Shown here piece after piece: positions 9,914-20,015 of a stretch of DNA of 64,000 nt. Each line of letters begins with the position of its first letter. The first letter of the stretch is position 1. The stretch is from Trichostrongylus colubriformis (taxonomy: Eukaryota; Nematoda; Chromadorea; Rhabditida; Trichostrongylidae), in NCBI GenBank assembly GCA_963978905.1, contig OZ022259.1, forward strand, positions 24,526,068 to 24,590,067, written 5' to 3'. The notes beneath the pieces were generated by a model that saw only the letters and a list, made by a program, of their open reading frames with translations, searched no databases and was not told the DNA's origin. The translations under genes and the position numbers were made by a program.

Positions 9914-11575
9914 CGAAAATATACACTCGAAGTAAAATATACGCGCAGATTAACACATCAGTGCTGCGTGGATGTCAAATACTGCCAACATCCTACGGAA
10001 TGCCCCTCCCTAACTGCGATGCATGGTCACCCTTTGAAAAAGCTCACTGCAGCAATACCTAATAGACGCGACCTTCTGTGTCCCCTTGTGCGCAACAGGC
10101 ATGCTCACGTCTATGCGCAGCCTTGACGTGATTGTACCACTTCAAAAGCACTTCGAGTGCGCGGCTCATCCCCGGGCAAATGACCAGCAAAAGTCGGAAA
10201 GAACCCGAACGCGCACGCATTCGACACGATCGCACAGGACCAAAATGAATGGGAAGTGATATGGATAGCAATGTCAGTGATAGCGAAACGTATAAAATGG
10301 GCAGACTGGGGTTTGCATCATTTCTGCTGCTATCTACGATGATCGTGGTATTTCTGCTATGTCTTCTCGGCCAGCTCCCGTCTGCGCGCAATCAGGATCT
10401 ATATCCGGAAGAGGAAGAGGCACTAAAAAAACCTGAATGGCCGCCCGAAAGTTTGTTGCCACGTTTCCAAGCAGTCTAGCCAGTTGTACTTATCGCATTG
10501 CAGGTGATGAATTCCTGGAGCAACTGGCACAGGACATGTTTGGTTACAGCGTCAATGAGCTGTTCGAACACAAACACGATGTGAGAATAGCGACAGCAAA
10601 GTGAATGCGCAAGCATCTTGCGTGAAGTGAATAATTTCAGTTATCGCAAGGTCAATATAGCAAGATGGTGACCACGTGGAAAAAAGTGAAAAACACAGAA
10701 GGCTTTCCAAAACTGGTTGACGCTTCTAAAAAAGTATGTTTGAAAGATTTAAAAGCATGAAATGCAGAAGTTACCATTCCATCTTCCTAGGAAATATATT
10801 TCGGATGTGTTTCTATATTTGACGAATCGAAAAATAAGATCAAAGCGTATTGTTTCAGGCCATCGAAGCTTTCTATCTACTTGATAATATAGAAGGAAAG
10901 GGAAAAGAGGAAGTGGTAACGGCGGTGAAGAGAGAGTGGGTTGACTCTACCCTATGGTGATTGCGGAAAATGCCCTTGATTATTGCATTGACAATCGTGT
11001 GGTTTCAGATTGTCGGAAATCTGGTATCATCTATCTTCGATGGACCGAAAACTGTGGAAAGATCTTTTCCCCTACGCCGTCCACATTGAAAAGCTAGCGA
11101 ATATCCGACACGTAGTGATCATAGGACTATGAATGAATTTGTGTAGTGGACAGTGCTCAGAGCTTGAAAGAGAGTAGTTTTTGTGGAGATCACAAGACAC
11201 ACAGCTAACATAAAACCACATCAGTAGTTAATCAACTGCAAGAAGATTATGAACCGAAAAGAATAGTGATTGAATACAAGACAAGACTTCCCACTAACGT
11301 CTGAATTCACGAATCAGGTGATGTGGCAAAGGTGAGGGGGACCTTATCAAAGTTGCACACGTAACACACTGTTCGATGGCGATCGCGCGACCGACGAAAT
11401 GGCGCGACCCGCGCGTTCATACGGAAAGGATATGATACTTATCGATCAGGTGAATGATCTGTATCTTGACATGTATCAATATGTATCTCCCCCCCCCCCC
11501 CCCACTCGCGCGATCTCCTGAATCACCCTGTTGATATGCATCTTTTTGCTTCGACCTGAATCGTGAAGTATGAAA
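9914..11575 (+). repeat. Dispersed 1.6-kb unit, copy 2
   Basis: It aligns to 943-2580, beginning AAAATATACACTCGAAGTAA and ending near GATATGCATCTTTTTGCTTC. It contains the better-preserved small gene. Its right end is interrupted at 11582 by a MITE. Divergence from copy 1 is spread over the whole length, including the gene, so the duplication is not recent. Confidence 0.75.
10249..10604 (+). CDS. Small single-pass membrane protein, paralogue 2 (100 aa)
   Basis: Exons 10249-10450 and 10504-10604. The phase-1 intron is 53 bases (GTTTGT...TTGCAG). An in-frame TGA directly precedes the ATG, which fixes the start. The protein starts MGSDMDSNVSDSETYKMGR, has one hydrophobic helix at about residues 20-41 (FLLLSTMIVVFLLCLL), an acidic linker (PEEEEALKKPEW) and a tail with DEFLEQLAQDMFGYSV then NELFEHKHDV. 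Paralogue 1 keeps the splice sites, the helix and the DxFLxQLAxDMxGYSVxE core. Topology is uncertain, with a short N terminus and a soluble C terminus. I recognise no family. Conservation of both splice sites and a hydrophobic segment between diverged copies is the main argument that it is a gene. Confidence 0.65.
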
Positions 11576-11581
11576 ATTACC

Positions 11582-11916
11582 TTAGGCTGCGTTCATACCA
11601 AATTGCATGGGAGTTTTGGCGCATCCGCGTAATGTGAAATATACGTATCGATCGAGAAAATGAACGCATTTGCGCATCCGCGATTTGAGAGAATTGGCGC
11701 ATTCGTGTGATGGATAAGATACGCATCGACTGAAAAGTGAGAGTATTGGCGCATCCGCGATTTTGGATATTTGCCATTGCAGAAACCAACTTTCGATAAG
11801 ATATGGAAACCGCACGCGTACAACTGACCGCATTGCTAGAGTGGCGTGGCACCCCAAAAATCTCAAATCGCGGATGCGCCAAGACTCTCATTCAGTTTGG
11901 TATGAACGCAGCCTAA
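11582..11916. mobile_element. TIR MITE inserted in copy 2 of the 1.6-kb unit
   Basis: The ends are perfect inverted repeats: TTAGGCTGCGTTCATACCAA at the left and the complement ending GAACGCAGCCTAA at the right. Inside, the phrase TTGGCGCATCCGCG recurs about every 50-70 bases in both orientations. The insertion interrupts the 1.6-kb unit, so it is younger than the duplication. It has no coding capacity. Confidence 0.85.
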
Positions 11917-11934
11917 CAAGCAAAGGATAGGCTA

Positions 11935-12125
11935 CAGTCATACTTTGCACACCGACACCGGCGTCGGCGTCAAATTGCGCACGTCTCGGCATCAAACTGG
12001 TAACGCTCTCCGTTTGCAAAACGCTCGACCCAACCACACTAGAATATGGTGATCATGGCGAGAGCCCAGAATTCGTTGACACCGGCGTCAAATGACTTGT
12101 GCGCAACGTATGACGCGGCCATATC
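11935..12125. mobile_element. TIR MITE, family B
   Basis: Left end CAGTCATACTTTGCACACCG, right end GCGCAACGTATGACGCGGCC. The core has AACGCTCGACCCAACCAC and an AATATGGTGATCATGGCGAGA block shared with 21327-21532 and 33360-33585. It is non-coding. Confidence 0.7.
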
Positions 12126-12134
12126 AGATCAAAG

Positions 12135-13031
12135 ACCATCCTACTATCCTACTATATATAATTCGCTTAGTATGTCTGTGTCTGTTTGTCCGTCTGTCTA
12201 TCACGAGACATATCTCGCGTCGCAGTAAAGCTGGGACCATGAATTTTACGAGTGTTGTAAGAGGTGGCAAGGAGACACTAATGGTGGGAACGGGCTCTGA
12301 TAAGAACTTATAAGGGCTGATAAGAAGCCTTAAAAGGCGAATATTGCCAGATCCATTTCACCTTTTGGGTTGGTCCCGGAGCGCCGATATTCATAGGTGT
12401 GTTGAGTGTTGTGGCAGAGACATTAATGGTGGGTGGCTCGCATTGGTACCGTTAATAAGATTCGATAAGGAGCGTAAAAAGGCTAGAGTCGCCAAATCCG
12501 TTTCGCTTTCCGCATTGATCTTGAAGCGTTCATACTCTGAGGTGTTGTGTGAGACTTTTCGGTCTCACACAGACGGGTGGGACGGAGACATTAATGCTGG
12601 GTGATCCAAATTGATAATGGCTGATAAGATTCGATAAGGAGCGTGAAAAGGCGAAAGTCGTCAGATCCGTTTCTTCATTCGGGTTGATCCTGGAGCGCCG
12701 ACACTCATTGGTGTTTTGAGGGGTGGAATGGGCACACCAATGGTGGACGGTCCTCATTGATAGCGGTGGATAAGATTCGATAAGGAGCGTAAAACGGCTA
12801 GAGTCGCCTTTTCCGTTTAGCTGTTCTGGCTAATAGTGGAATGTTCACATTCACAGGTATTACAGGGCACGGGGTCCTTGATGGTGACTTTTCGAAACTG
12901 ATGAGGGCTTGCAGGGGCTGATAATAGCCATAGGGGAATGGGGAAGGGATGAAATTTGGAACATCGTTTACTACTACTATACGACTGCTATAGTAAATGC
13001 GTCTGATGCTCAGTACCATTGGGTGAACATA
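12135..13031 (+). repeat. Composite repeat F with internal tandem units, copy 1
   Basis: It starts with CCTACTATATATAATTCGCTTAG followed by GTCTGTGTCTGTTTGTCCG and a CACGAGACATATCTCGCG block. Then come about five diverged tandem units of roughly 120-130 bases, each with GATAAGATTCGATAAGGAGCG, a GTCGCCAGATCCGTTTC-like phrase and a GGAGCGCCGACACTCA-like phrase. It ends with GCGTCTGATGCTCAGT. The same element lies inverted at 23655-24525. It has no coding capacity. The end structure does not match a TIR transposon, and a Helitron-like or satellite-bearing element is possible. Confidence 0.7.
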
Positions 13032-13032
13032 T

Positions 13033-13165
13033 TAGGTTGTTTCAAAAATCTTGTAGTATTTTTTCGATCATCACTTTTTTTTTCGTCCAACAAATAACAA
13101 TTAGGCAACAACGTATTGACCATTGTTATCGGCAACCCTCTGCCACTTTATAGGAAAACCAGTCG
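13033..13165 (-). pseudogene. mariner transposase remnant (C-terminal tip)
   Basis: 13033 onward reads TTAGGTTGTTTCAAAAATCT, like a mariner terminal repeat. On the minus strand 13155-13101 encodes IKWQRVADNNGQYVVA and a stop, which matches the usual end of mariner transposases (W-Q-x-V-x-x-N-x-G-x-Y). Only this tip survives. The longer minus-strand frame that includes it (to 13823) runs on through unrelated repeats. Confidence 0.6.
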
Positions 13166-13166
13166 G

Positions 13167-13330
13167 ATTGACCGGCTTCGCCGGGAGGCTCTGCGGTTTT
13201 CTAGTTTTGTAGCGAGAAGCGACTTTCGGCTCTTCGCCGGCCAATCCTCGTGGGGGCGGCTTCGCCGCTCCGGCAGGAGGCTCTGCGGTTTTCTGACTTT
13301 GTAGCGAGGAAGGACTTTCTTCGCATGCGC
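13167..13330. repeat. Partial direct duplication in GC-rich sequence
   Basis: GGAGGCTCTGCGGTTTTCT followed by TTTTGTAGCGAGAAGCGAC (from about 13184) recurs as GGAGGCTCTGCGGTTTTCTG then TTTGTAGCGAGGAAGGAC (from about 13274). Each is preceded by CGGCTTCGCCG. The spacing is about 90 bases. Confidence 0.7.
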
Positions 13331-13649
13331 GCTCCGCGCGCACTGCGGCAGGCATCGAAGAGGGGCAAGCCGCATTAAAAAGAGCGGCAGCAGTTGGATG
13401 TGTCTTTTCGTAAACTCGGAGGGGCTCCGTAGTAGTTGACTTTAGGAGATTAAAAGCTTCGAGAGGACATGCATGTATCAGTTGTAGAAGAAAGGTTGCC
13501 CTCATCTCAATGCCGAGAGTACACCTGATTATAACACATCGCTTCCCAATTTTAACCGAGGACAAACAGCTACTTAGTGAATATAGTAGTAATATTGGAA
13601 TTATGACGGAGCCAGGCTTAGAAATTGTGTACTCTGTACGCATGGGTTG

Positions 13650-14322
13650 GCTTCCACACAATTCTAACTTGCCCGACCTCTCCAGGCCCGTCCCTAATTT
13701 GTTTGTTGTGTTCTCCCTACACTTTGGTTGGTCCCTATCGAACCACAACTTGCCCCACCTCAACAGATCCTTTCCTAACCTTCCCGATTTCCGGAACCCA
13801 AGTGAAGACTTAAATTCGAGCACTCATCAGTTTCGGCATCAGACCCGTTCCTAACTTGCTTGTTGTGTGCTCCCTACACTTTGGTCAGTCCCAACCCAGT
13901 CCTTACTTGCGCGATCTCAACAGACCCATTCCTGACATTCCTGATTTTTGAAACCCATGTGAAGATTTAAATTCGAGCACTCATCAGTTTCGGCATCAGA
14001 CCCGTTCCTAACTTGCTTGTTGTGAGCTCCCTACGCTTTGGTAGTCCCTACCCAGTCCTTACTTGCGCGATCTCAACAGACCCATTCCTGACCTTCCTGA
14101 TTTTTGAAACCCATGTGAAGATTTAATTCGAACACTCATCAGTTTCGGCATCAGACTCGGTCCTAACTTGCTTGTTGTGTGCTCCCTACACTTAGGTCGT
14201 TGTGTGCTCCCTGCACTTTGGTCAGTCCCAACCCAGTCCTTACTTGCGCGAACTCAACAGACCCATTCCTGACCTTCCTGATTTTTGAAACCCATGTGAA
14301 GATTTAAATTCGAGCACTCATG
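13650..14322. repeat. Tandem array, period about 155 bp
   Basis: Four to five units carry TTGTTGTGTGCTCCCTACACTTTGG (near 13700, 13858, 14015 and 14170), then CAACAGACCCATTCCTGAC, GAAACCCATGTGAAGATT and TCATCAGTTTCGGCATCAGAC. Later units are closer to each other than to the first. The last unit has an extra partial copy of the first phrase (near 14203). The array directly abuts the Penelope-like element at 14325. Confidence 0.8.
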
Positions 14323-14324
14323 AC

Positions 14325-15473
14325 CTGCTAGGGCGCAATCCTCAACTTTACCATGAGGACATGTAACACAATTCTCCGACAAGCACTCTCTGTCATAAAG
14401 TCTGTTCCTCACAAGTTGCCGTTTGATGTTATCATTTGGGATGTTGACCAGCACAACATCGTCATGCAACTGTGCTCGAACAATACAGCGTTGTATTGCG
14501 GAGGATACTTTGTCAGAGATGAACGGGATACACAGGGGAATTCTGTTTTGGCGCGATGTGTTTCTCCTGTCAACGTGACGTCTTTCAAATCGACGTGGAA
14601 CCGCATCGCCATTTCCAGCAGCATATTTGAAGCTAATCGGAGTGATTCCTCGCGTTCAGCCACGTTACTGCACATATGCGTTGCTGTTCTGTACATGTTT
14701 CTGATAACAGCACGTTTCACAGCAGACGGGTGTGCAGACGTGGCATGGATCAAGATACTCTTCGAGCTTCCCTTACGGTACCACTTTACGTGCAACATGC
14801 CACTGGACACTTATTTGCGTATTGAGGTATGGAAGCCAACCATTCACCGGCACCTCTCTTGTAAGCCTGATGTACGCCGACTGCTCATTCATTATGCGGA
14901 AACACTCGTCCATTTCGGACTGTGTTGAGGTTATTACAAAGCAGTCATCTATATACCTGGAGTACATCAGTGGTAAGCATTCCAGTACTGGTTGTTCAAT
15001 TCTGCTCATGAAGCAGATCGCAAGTACTGGTGCTAAACGTTGACCCATGGCTAGATCTCTAACTTGAGAATAATATGTGCCCGACCATTTGAAGATATTA
15101 CAAACTAAGCATTCCTTGGTGAGAGTCATAATGGGTGCTTTGCCAAGTCCAAAAGTATCAATGGTGTCTGCATGCCTATCCAGCATTTCGGACAAAGCCT
15201 CCAGGGCCTGATCATTTTGGACGATGGTGTAAAGCGAGGTGACGTCGAATGACTCCATTGCACAAGTTGAATCAAAGCGTAAGCTACGTATTTGTTCAAG
15301 GAATTGGTTCGTGTTGGTCAGGTGAGAGGGGACATAGGTCAACAATTGGCTTCAACAAAGTTCAAAAACCATGAGATTCGGTCGGTTGGTCCACCCACGC
15401 AACTAATGATTGGTCTAAACTTATAGGTGTCAGCTGACGTAGACAGCAAATAGTTAGGTGCAAGTTTCATGTC
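14325..15473 (-). pseudogene. Penelope-like reverse transcriptase, inverted and damaged
   Basis: On the minus strand the N-terminal part reads YKFRPIISCVGGPTDRIS, then frame-shifts near 15345. 15345-14773 encodes ESFDVTSLYTIVQND (RT motif A), RDLAMGQRLAPVLA (motif B) and MYSRYIDDCFVIT (YIDD catalytic motif, plus-strand bases 14944-14955). A further shift leads to the C-terminal linker with RNRLYDRECL and CVTCPHGKVEDCALAG. At least two frameshifts make it non-functional. RT of this class copies element RNA at nicked target DNA. Confidence 0.75.
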
Positions 15474-15854
15474 AATTGTGTTACATGTCCCCATGGTAAA
15501 GTTGGGGATTGCGCCCTAGCAGGTGTAATTTATCAGATAGAATGCAGGACTTGTAATTCAACATACATAGGGGAAATAGGAAGAATATTATCAGTGCGAA
15601 TTAAAGAACACCTATTCGGAAAAAAGCGCAGTAATGTGTTGACACCGTTAGGGAAACACCGAATTGAATGGCATAACGGCAATGATTTTGATATCAAGTG
15701 CACGATATTGGCCCATGAGATAGAGATTTCCTCTAGAAAAGCGCTGGAAGCATTCTGGATTTCAGCTAGAAATCCTAGAATGAACAATAGAGATGAGTGT
15801 GTGTCAATAACAAGTGACCTTATGCCATATATGCATCATTGCGAGTTACTGTGA
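15474..15854 (+). pseudogene. GIY-YIG endonuclease of the Penelope-like element
   Basis: The frame encodes the linker CVTCPHGKVGDCALAG, then GVIYQIECRTC (GIY motif), STYIGEIGRILSVRIKEH (YIG motif with the conserved Arg), and ALEAFWI (the catalytic Glu region), ending with stop at 15852-15854. Motif order and spacing fit the GIY-YIG nicking endonuclease found C-terminal to RT in Penelope-like elements. It is cut from its RT, which lies inverted upstream, so it is a 5'-truncated fragment rather than a free-standing gene. Confidence 0.75.
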
Positions 15855-16239
15855 TAAGCGAATGTGCATGTCCTTACGAGGACAACAAGTAAAATCCATT
15901 CGTTATTAATGCACTAACTGAGTGTAGCTTTGCTGCACTTTTGCGGTGGAGTTCAAGGTGAGTCTAACTTTCAGGCTTCTGGGTTTTTGCGGGTGGTTCT
16001 GACACGTCAGAAATGCTAGAAGGAATGAGGCGTTTGGTGGGATAGTGTGCATTTCTTAGGCCTTGAGCCATGTTTAGACCTTTGAATACGACGAAAGGTC
16101 GAAACGTTGGCCGAAATAAACATTCCACCTGAAAACCTCGTGGCACAAGCATTATAAAACAAGAATAACGAACAATGCCTAGGTTCTACGATGAGAGAAC
16201 TTGGACTTTACAGTTCTTTTGCTTTTCGAAAGCTTTCTC

Positions 16240-16690
16240 TCTCAACAGTTGGGCCAGCGCACACTATTGAGTGCGTAACATCATGGGCGTCAGTGGTTCG
16301 AATCGGATTTGCTTTTTTCTATGAATGTATTCAGTACCCATTACCACATCATGCTACGCCCACTTTGAGAAGGTCCTCGCTCGCTTCAAGTATGTGCAAC
16401 ATGGCTTGGACGTTGGTCATTTCGATCTATTTTTTCCTGATCTCAATGCTGCGTTGGAGTCGAGTTATGAATTTTTGTTGCACCGAGCATTCGGGGTGCG
16501 CTCCGCCCGCCGTGCCAGGGCCTCTTTCATGACTTTCAGAAACTCGTGACTGACCTTGACCAATTTTTTCCTCACGTTTTGGCTGCTCCTCTGGAACCTA
16601 ATTCACAATTTCCGGTTCGAGTGTCTAAGTTTCGGTGCACGCCACGCCCATCGTGGGCGGAGCTTAACTTGGCCCATGGTGCCGCAACAG
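16240..16690 (+). repeat. Dispersed repeat G, copy 1
   Basis: It starts CAGTTGGGCCAGCGCACACTATTGAG and contains GTAACATCATGGGCGTCAGTGG, CCCATTACCACATCATG, then TGACTTTCAGAAACTCGT and CGCCCATCGTGGGCGGAGCT. The same blocks occur at 52262-52900 (plus) and 19475-20015 (minus). It is non-coding. Confidence 0.75.
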
Positions 16691-16699
16691 TCAAACGGT

Positions 16700-16862
16700 C
16701 AACAACAGACTTCGCTATTCCGCAATTTAGCGACACCGCGATTTCGAGACGTCGCACTTTCACATGCGATACTGCGATCATGAGATCTTGCATTGCTACC
16801 ACTTCGCGTGCGATGCCGCCACACCGAAAAATCGCAAAACCGCGAAGTCTGACGGCGGCCTA
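16700..16862. mobile_element. MITE family I, copy 1
   Basis: It is rich in CGCGATTT/AAATCGCG phrases. The right end reads AAATCGCAAAACCGCGAAGTC then TGACGGCGGCCTAA. Related copies lie at 32062-32286 and 36210-36366, where the opposite end reads CCGCCGTCAGACTTCGCG or similar. Confidence 0.65.
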
Positions 16863-16869
16863 AGTGTTG

Positions 16870-17618
16870 GGTGTGTTGCAGGTGTTTCGGTGATTAGTGT
16901 GGCGCTAGGTAACGCATGAGTGGGTTGACTTCACGAGACGATCGATTCACTACCAATTTCGAAATCAAGGCTACGTAGCTGATCCACTTATGTCAAAGAT
17001 AAGGGTCGAAGAATAAAGGCAGATATTTGTGAAGGTAAATATGTAGTAGAGATGGATATTTGTTACTTAAATGATAAAGTTAGGGCATTTTCTATACAAT
17101 ACAATTTCTGATTGAAAGCAGACACGATCTATGATGAAGGTGGAAGCTAGTTACCGTAACAGTCCATAGTACAATGTTTTAGTCTCACAAGAATGTTAAT
17201 TTCGTCGTTTCTATAGTGAATCACCCTCCACACAACACTGGTAACCTGACCTCCTGGAACACTGGTCGGGACACTTGCACGCCATCCAAGGTATAGGCCA
17301 AAGATATATCTGGATATACCACCTGCCAAATGCGCGTGGCATACACTAGGAAGGAATTAGTAAAAGCCGGGTACTTCATTTTTTTTTGTCCACTACAGAA
17401 GTGAGACGTTTTAAAAAGAGGTGTATCAATAGCGTTATCACTATTCTAGGAAATCCGTGTGAGAATGATGTGGAGTTAGCCATTCATTGTAGAAATTAGC
17501 CATTGTTCAGAATTCGCATTCATTCAGGAAATTTGGCGAGCAAGCGAGAAGAGAAAGTTGGGTATTAATTATTTAATTGGTCGTCTGATTGCTGAATCAC
17601 GAATTTTGTGCACTACAT
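16870..17618. other. No confident gene; one weak minus-strand exon candidate
   Basis: On the minus strand 17329-17152 is open and ends at a fair donor (TTACG|GTAACT). One frame reads VTSVVWRVIHYRNDEI; another is cysteine-rich over CKCPDQCSRRSGYQCC. Neither connects to a start or a second exon that I can support. The rest is A+T-rich intergenic sequence. Confidence 0.3.
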
Positions 17619-18041
17619 AAAGGAATCGTCCACGGAAAAATAAGTTCCTTTGTTACCCATATTTTTGTTGTATTTGCCTAATAAGAGCCGCATGCAAAGT
17701 TTCACGCGAAAAAGTGAAGATTTGGCTGAGATACAGCTCTCCAAATTCTCGACCGGGTGGGCGCGCCTCCGAGTAAAAGCCTCGTCCCGTCATCCGCCGC
17801 GGTTGGAAACGGAGAATGGTACTGTCTACGTATTTTTCCGCTCTTACAATGCGTCTCCGACCCCGGCGGACGATGGGATGGGAACTTGCTCGGAGGCCCC
17901 GCCCAGCCGGTCGAAACTTGGTGCTGTATATTATATTCACATTTTTTGAGTTAAACTTTGCATGCGGCCCATATTAAGCAAACACAACATAAATATATTG
18001 GTAACACAAAAACTCATTTTTTTCCGTGGACGATTCCTTTA
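17619..18041. mobile_element. MITE with long terminal inverted repeats
   Basis: AAAGGAATCGTCCACGGAAAA at the left pairs with TTTTCCGTGGACGATTCCTTT at the right. The arms continue inward through GTTACCAATATTT-like and GCATGCAAAGTTT/AAACTTTGCATGC sequence, about 90 bases in all. The core (17745-17900) is the sequence shared with window positions 1-160 and itself has inverted CGGAGGC/GCCTCCG ends. No transposase. Confidence 0.8.
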
Positions 18042-18302
18042 AACACTTTTTGCTGAATTTTATCATTTTTTGCTGAGTTTAATTGCTGAAAAAAGCGGCA
18101 CCAACCCAACAGATACAAGTTCACTGCTTGGCAGAGAATCCATGCAAGTGTTGTGTTACAAATTACGCAAATCAAAGAGGCGCGTTTCAAGCTTCTTAAA
18201 ATGGCTCTACGGTGGTAAGCAGGCGCACTCATCCAGGACACGGCTCCAAGCTGCGGCCATACCCCAACGATGGGAGTGCCTCAGAACTGTCCATCTAGGT
18301 CA

Positions 18303-18418
18303 GATCACACGAGGAAGCGGTGGCCAGCTCCCTGCGCACAACCAATTCACAACCTGATTAGATCACACGAGGAAGCGGTGGCCAGCTCCCTGCGCACAAC
18401 CAATTCACAACCTGATTA
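18303..18418. repeat. Perfect 58-bp tandem duplication
   Basis: 18303-18360 and 18361-18418 are identical, each starting GATCACACGAGGAAGCGGTG and ending CACAACCTGATTA. The surrounding sequence is otherwise single copy. Identity implies a recent event or an assembly effect. Confidence 0.95.
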
Positions 18419-18628
18419 CGGAGGCACATGGCGCGGCGGCGACGAGACTTGCGCGGCGAGGTACCCTATTTCGGCCGTCCTGACGCACATCCCGACGATG
18501 GTGGTTGAGTGAGAAATAGCGACGGCTTGGCTTCGATCAATCTGATGCTATGGGCGGGAAAACACTTTCGCGACGAAAACCGGCGGGGAAAGGAGTCAAC
18601 TGTTTCGTTTTTTGAAGTTTACAGTCCC

Positions 18629-18634
18629 TTTATT
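18629..18634 (-). promoter_or_regulatory. Polyadenylation signal AATAAA (minus strand)
   Basis: The plus strand reads TTTATT, giving AATAAA on the minus strand about 8 bases after the stop codon of the small secreted-protein gene. The spacing suits a compact nematode 3' UTR. Confidence 0.55.
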
Positions 18635-18641
18635 CCATTTC

Positions 18642-19188
18642 TTATCCACTGTCACATTTAAGACTTTTACTTCCACTTCCACGGTCGACCAAATTATTCC
18701 CCATGCCAATAACCTTCAGCCTGCCTAAATTTTTGCTTTCGTCTCTGAAAATGCAGTTTTGATCAACACAGATGGCTCTATAGACGATTAATCGACACAC
18801 TAACCACTTTTGGGTCCTGTCACGTTTTAGCCATCTGCTCAAAATCTTGGTAGCTTTGAAAGCCTATTCGGTATATACAGAGGGGATTCAACTGAACTAT
18901 GCGGAACTATACTCGACTATCTGTGCGGATGTAATATGGGCCCTTTTTCGCGCAAGCATCACCACCGCACATTTATTGGAAACATAACATTTATTTAGTT
19001 GTTTAGGAGCTGGGCGAAATGCCATCTTCCTAGACAAAATGAGCCTAGAACGAAACAGCTCAGATTATGTATTTATAACAAGTATGTATTTATATGCATC
19101 ACTTACCTAATTCTGATGCTGTAAGTTGTTGAGCGAATGTGTTTAGTGGAAAAAGCACTAGGATAGCGACAAATATGGATTTATTCAT
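18642..19188 (-). CDS. Small secreted protein, 97 aa, family unknown
   Basis: Minus-strand two-exon model: 19188-19107 and 18853-18642, with a phase-1 intron of 253 bases (GTAAGT donor; acceptor ends TTTCAAAG, weaker than consensus). The protein begins MNKSIFVAILVLFPLNTFAQ, a clear signal peptide with a likely cleavage after Ala-Gln. The mature part contains ILSRWLKRDRTQKWLVCRL, AICVDQNCIFRDESKN, RLKVIGMGNNLVDRG and a C-terminal KSLKCDSG: four cysteines and no membrane segment. It is basic. The exon phase, the signal peptide and the AATAAA just after the stop support a real gene. Small cysteine-containing secreted proteins are abundant among parasitic nematode excretory products, but I recognise no family and infer no activity. 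Confidence 0.6.
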
Positions 19189-19474
19189 GTGATCGTTCTG
19201 TTCCGTGGCGGATGATAGCGAACGAGAAAACCTGAAGCGTGTTCGGCTAGCAGGAACATTCCAGTGAAGCGATCGAGAGAAACTTTCAACATCTCACCAT
19301 AGACTTGACCCTACCCCACTTCAAACGTAACTTGTCAGTCTACAAATTGCTCCTCTCGAAAAAAAAATTTCAGCGTCTCTTCATCTTGGAACTATTACCC
19401 ACTTTCTGCGACTGTAGAATTTTAGTGAGGTGTGCAAAAAGCAGAAGGAAAGCGCTCAAAAGCTCGGAAAGATC

Positions 19475-20015
19475 CCTACTATAAATAAAACGCTTCGTCT
19501 GTCTGTACGTCCGTCTCTCCGTCCCTCCATTCGTCTGTCACGAAATTAGGCATAACATGAAAAACAACCTGTGGGAGAACAAGTTTGGGATGGGTAGGAC
19601 ATGGGACAAGATGCAAAGAGCACACTAATGTAAGCTCCGCCCACGATGGGTGGAGCGTACACTGAAATGTTCCGTTTCAGACCGAAAGTTGTTAATTGGG
19701 TTCTGATTATGTAAACTCTGGGAAAAGATGGATTAAGGTCGGTGATGAGTTTCTGAAAGTCACGAAAGAATCCCGGGTACAGTGAGGGGAGCATCTGTTG
19801 AGGTGGGCGGAGCTTAGACGTTACATGAAAAATGACCTGTGGAGATGGGAACAAGTTTGGAATGGGTAGGGCTTGGGACAAGACGTGAAGAGCACTCATG
19901 AACCAAGTTGAGGCCCACGGTGGGCAGCTAATGGGTAGTGAGTGAACTTATATAAAAAAGCACTTTCGATCGACCCACTGACGCTCACGATGTTACGCGC
20001 GCAGTAGTGTGCGCT
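19475..20015 (-). repeat. Dispersed repeat G, copy 2 (inverted)
   Basis: It begins CCTACTATAAATAAAACGCTTCG with GTCTGTCTGTACGTCCGTC and a GTCACGAAATTAGGCATAACATG block. It ends near GATGTTACGCGCGCAGTAGTGT. The order is the reverse of 16240-16690 and 52262-52900. The GTCTGTCNGTCCGTC-plus-CACGA terminus resembles that of repeat F (12135), so F and G may share an end. Confidence 0.7.

Larger units (their letters stand above)
14325..16150. mobile_element. Penelope-like retroelement with a 5' inversion
   Basis: A reverse-transcriptase segment lies on the minus strand (14325-15473), followed without a gap by a GIY-YIG endonuclease segment on the plus strand (15474-15854). RT followed by GIY-YIG is the diagnostic order of Penelope-like elements, but here the 5' part is flipped. 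About 49 bases encoding the linker before the endonuclease (CVTCPHGKV motif) occur in both parts, at the far left inverted and at 15474-15522 direct. The 3' region to about 16150 includes GGTCGAAACGTTGGCCGAAA, a phrase of the type often found at the ends of these elements. Confidence 0.8.

Noticed and set aside
13101..13823. Long 240-codon minus-strand open frame
   Set aside because: It runs from tandem-repeat sequence through the GC-rich duplication into a mariner C-terminal tip; only the last residues match a known protein, so the frame is a mosaic.
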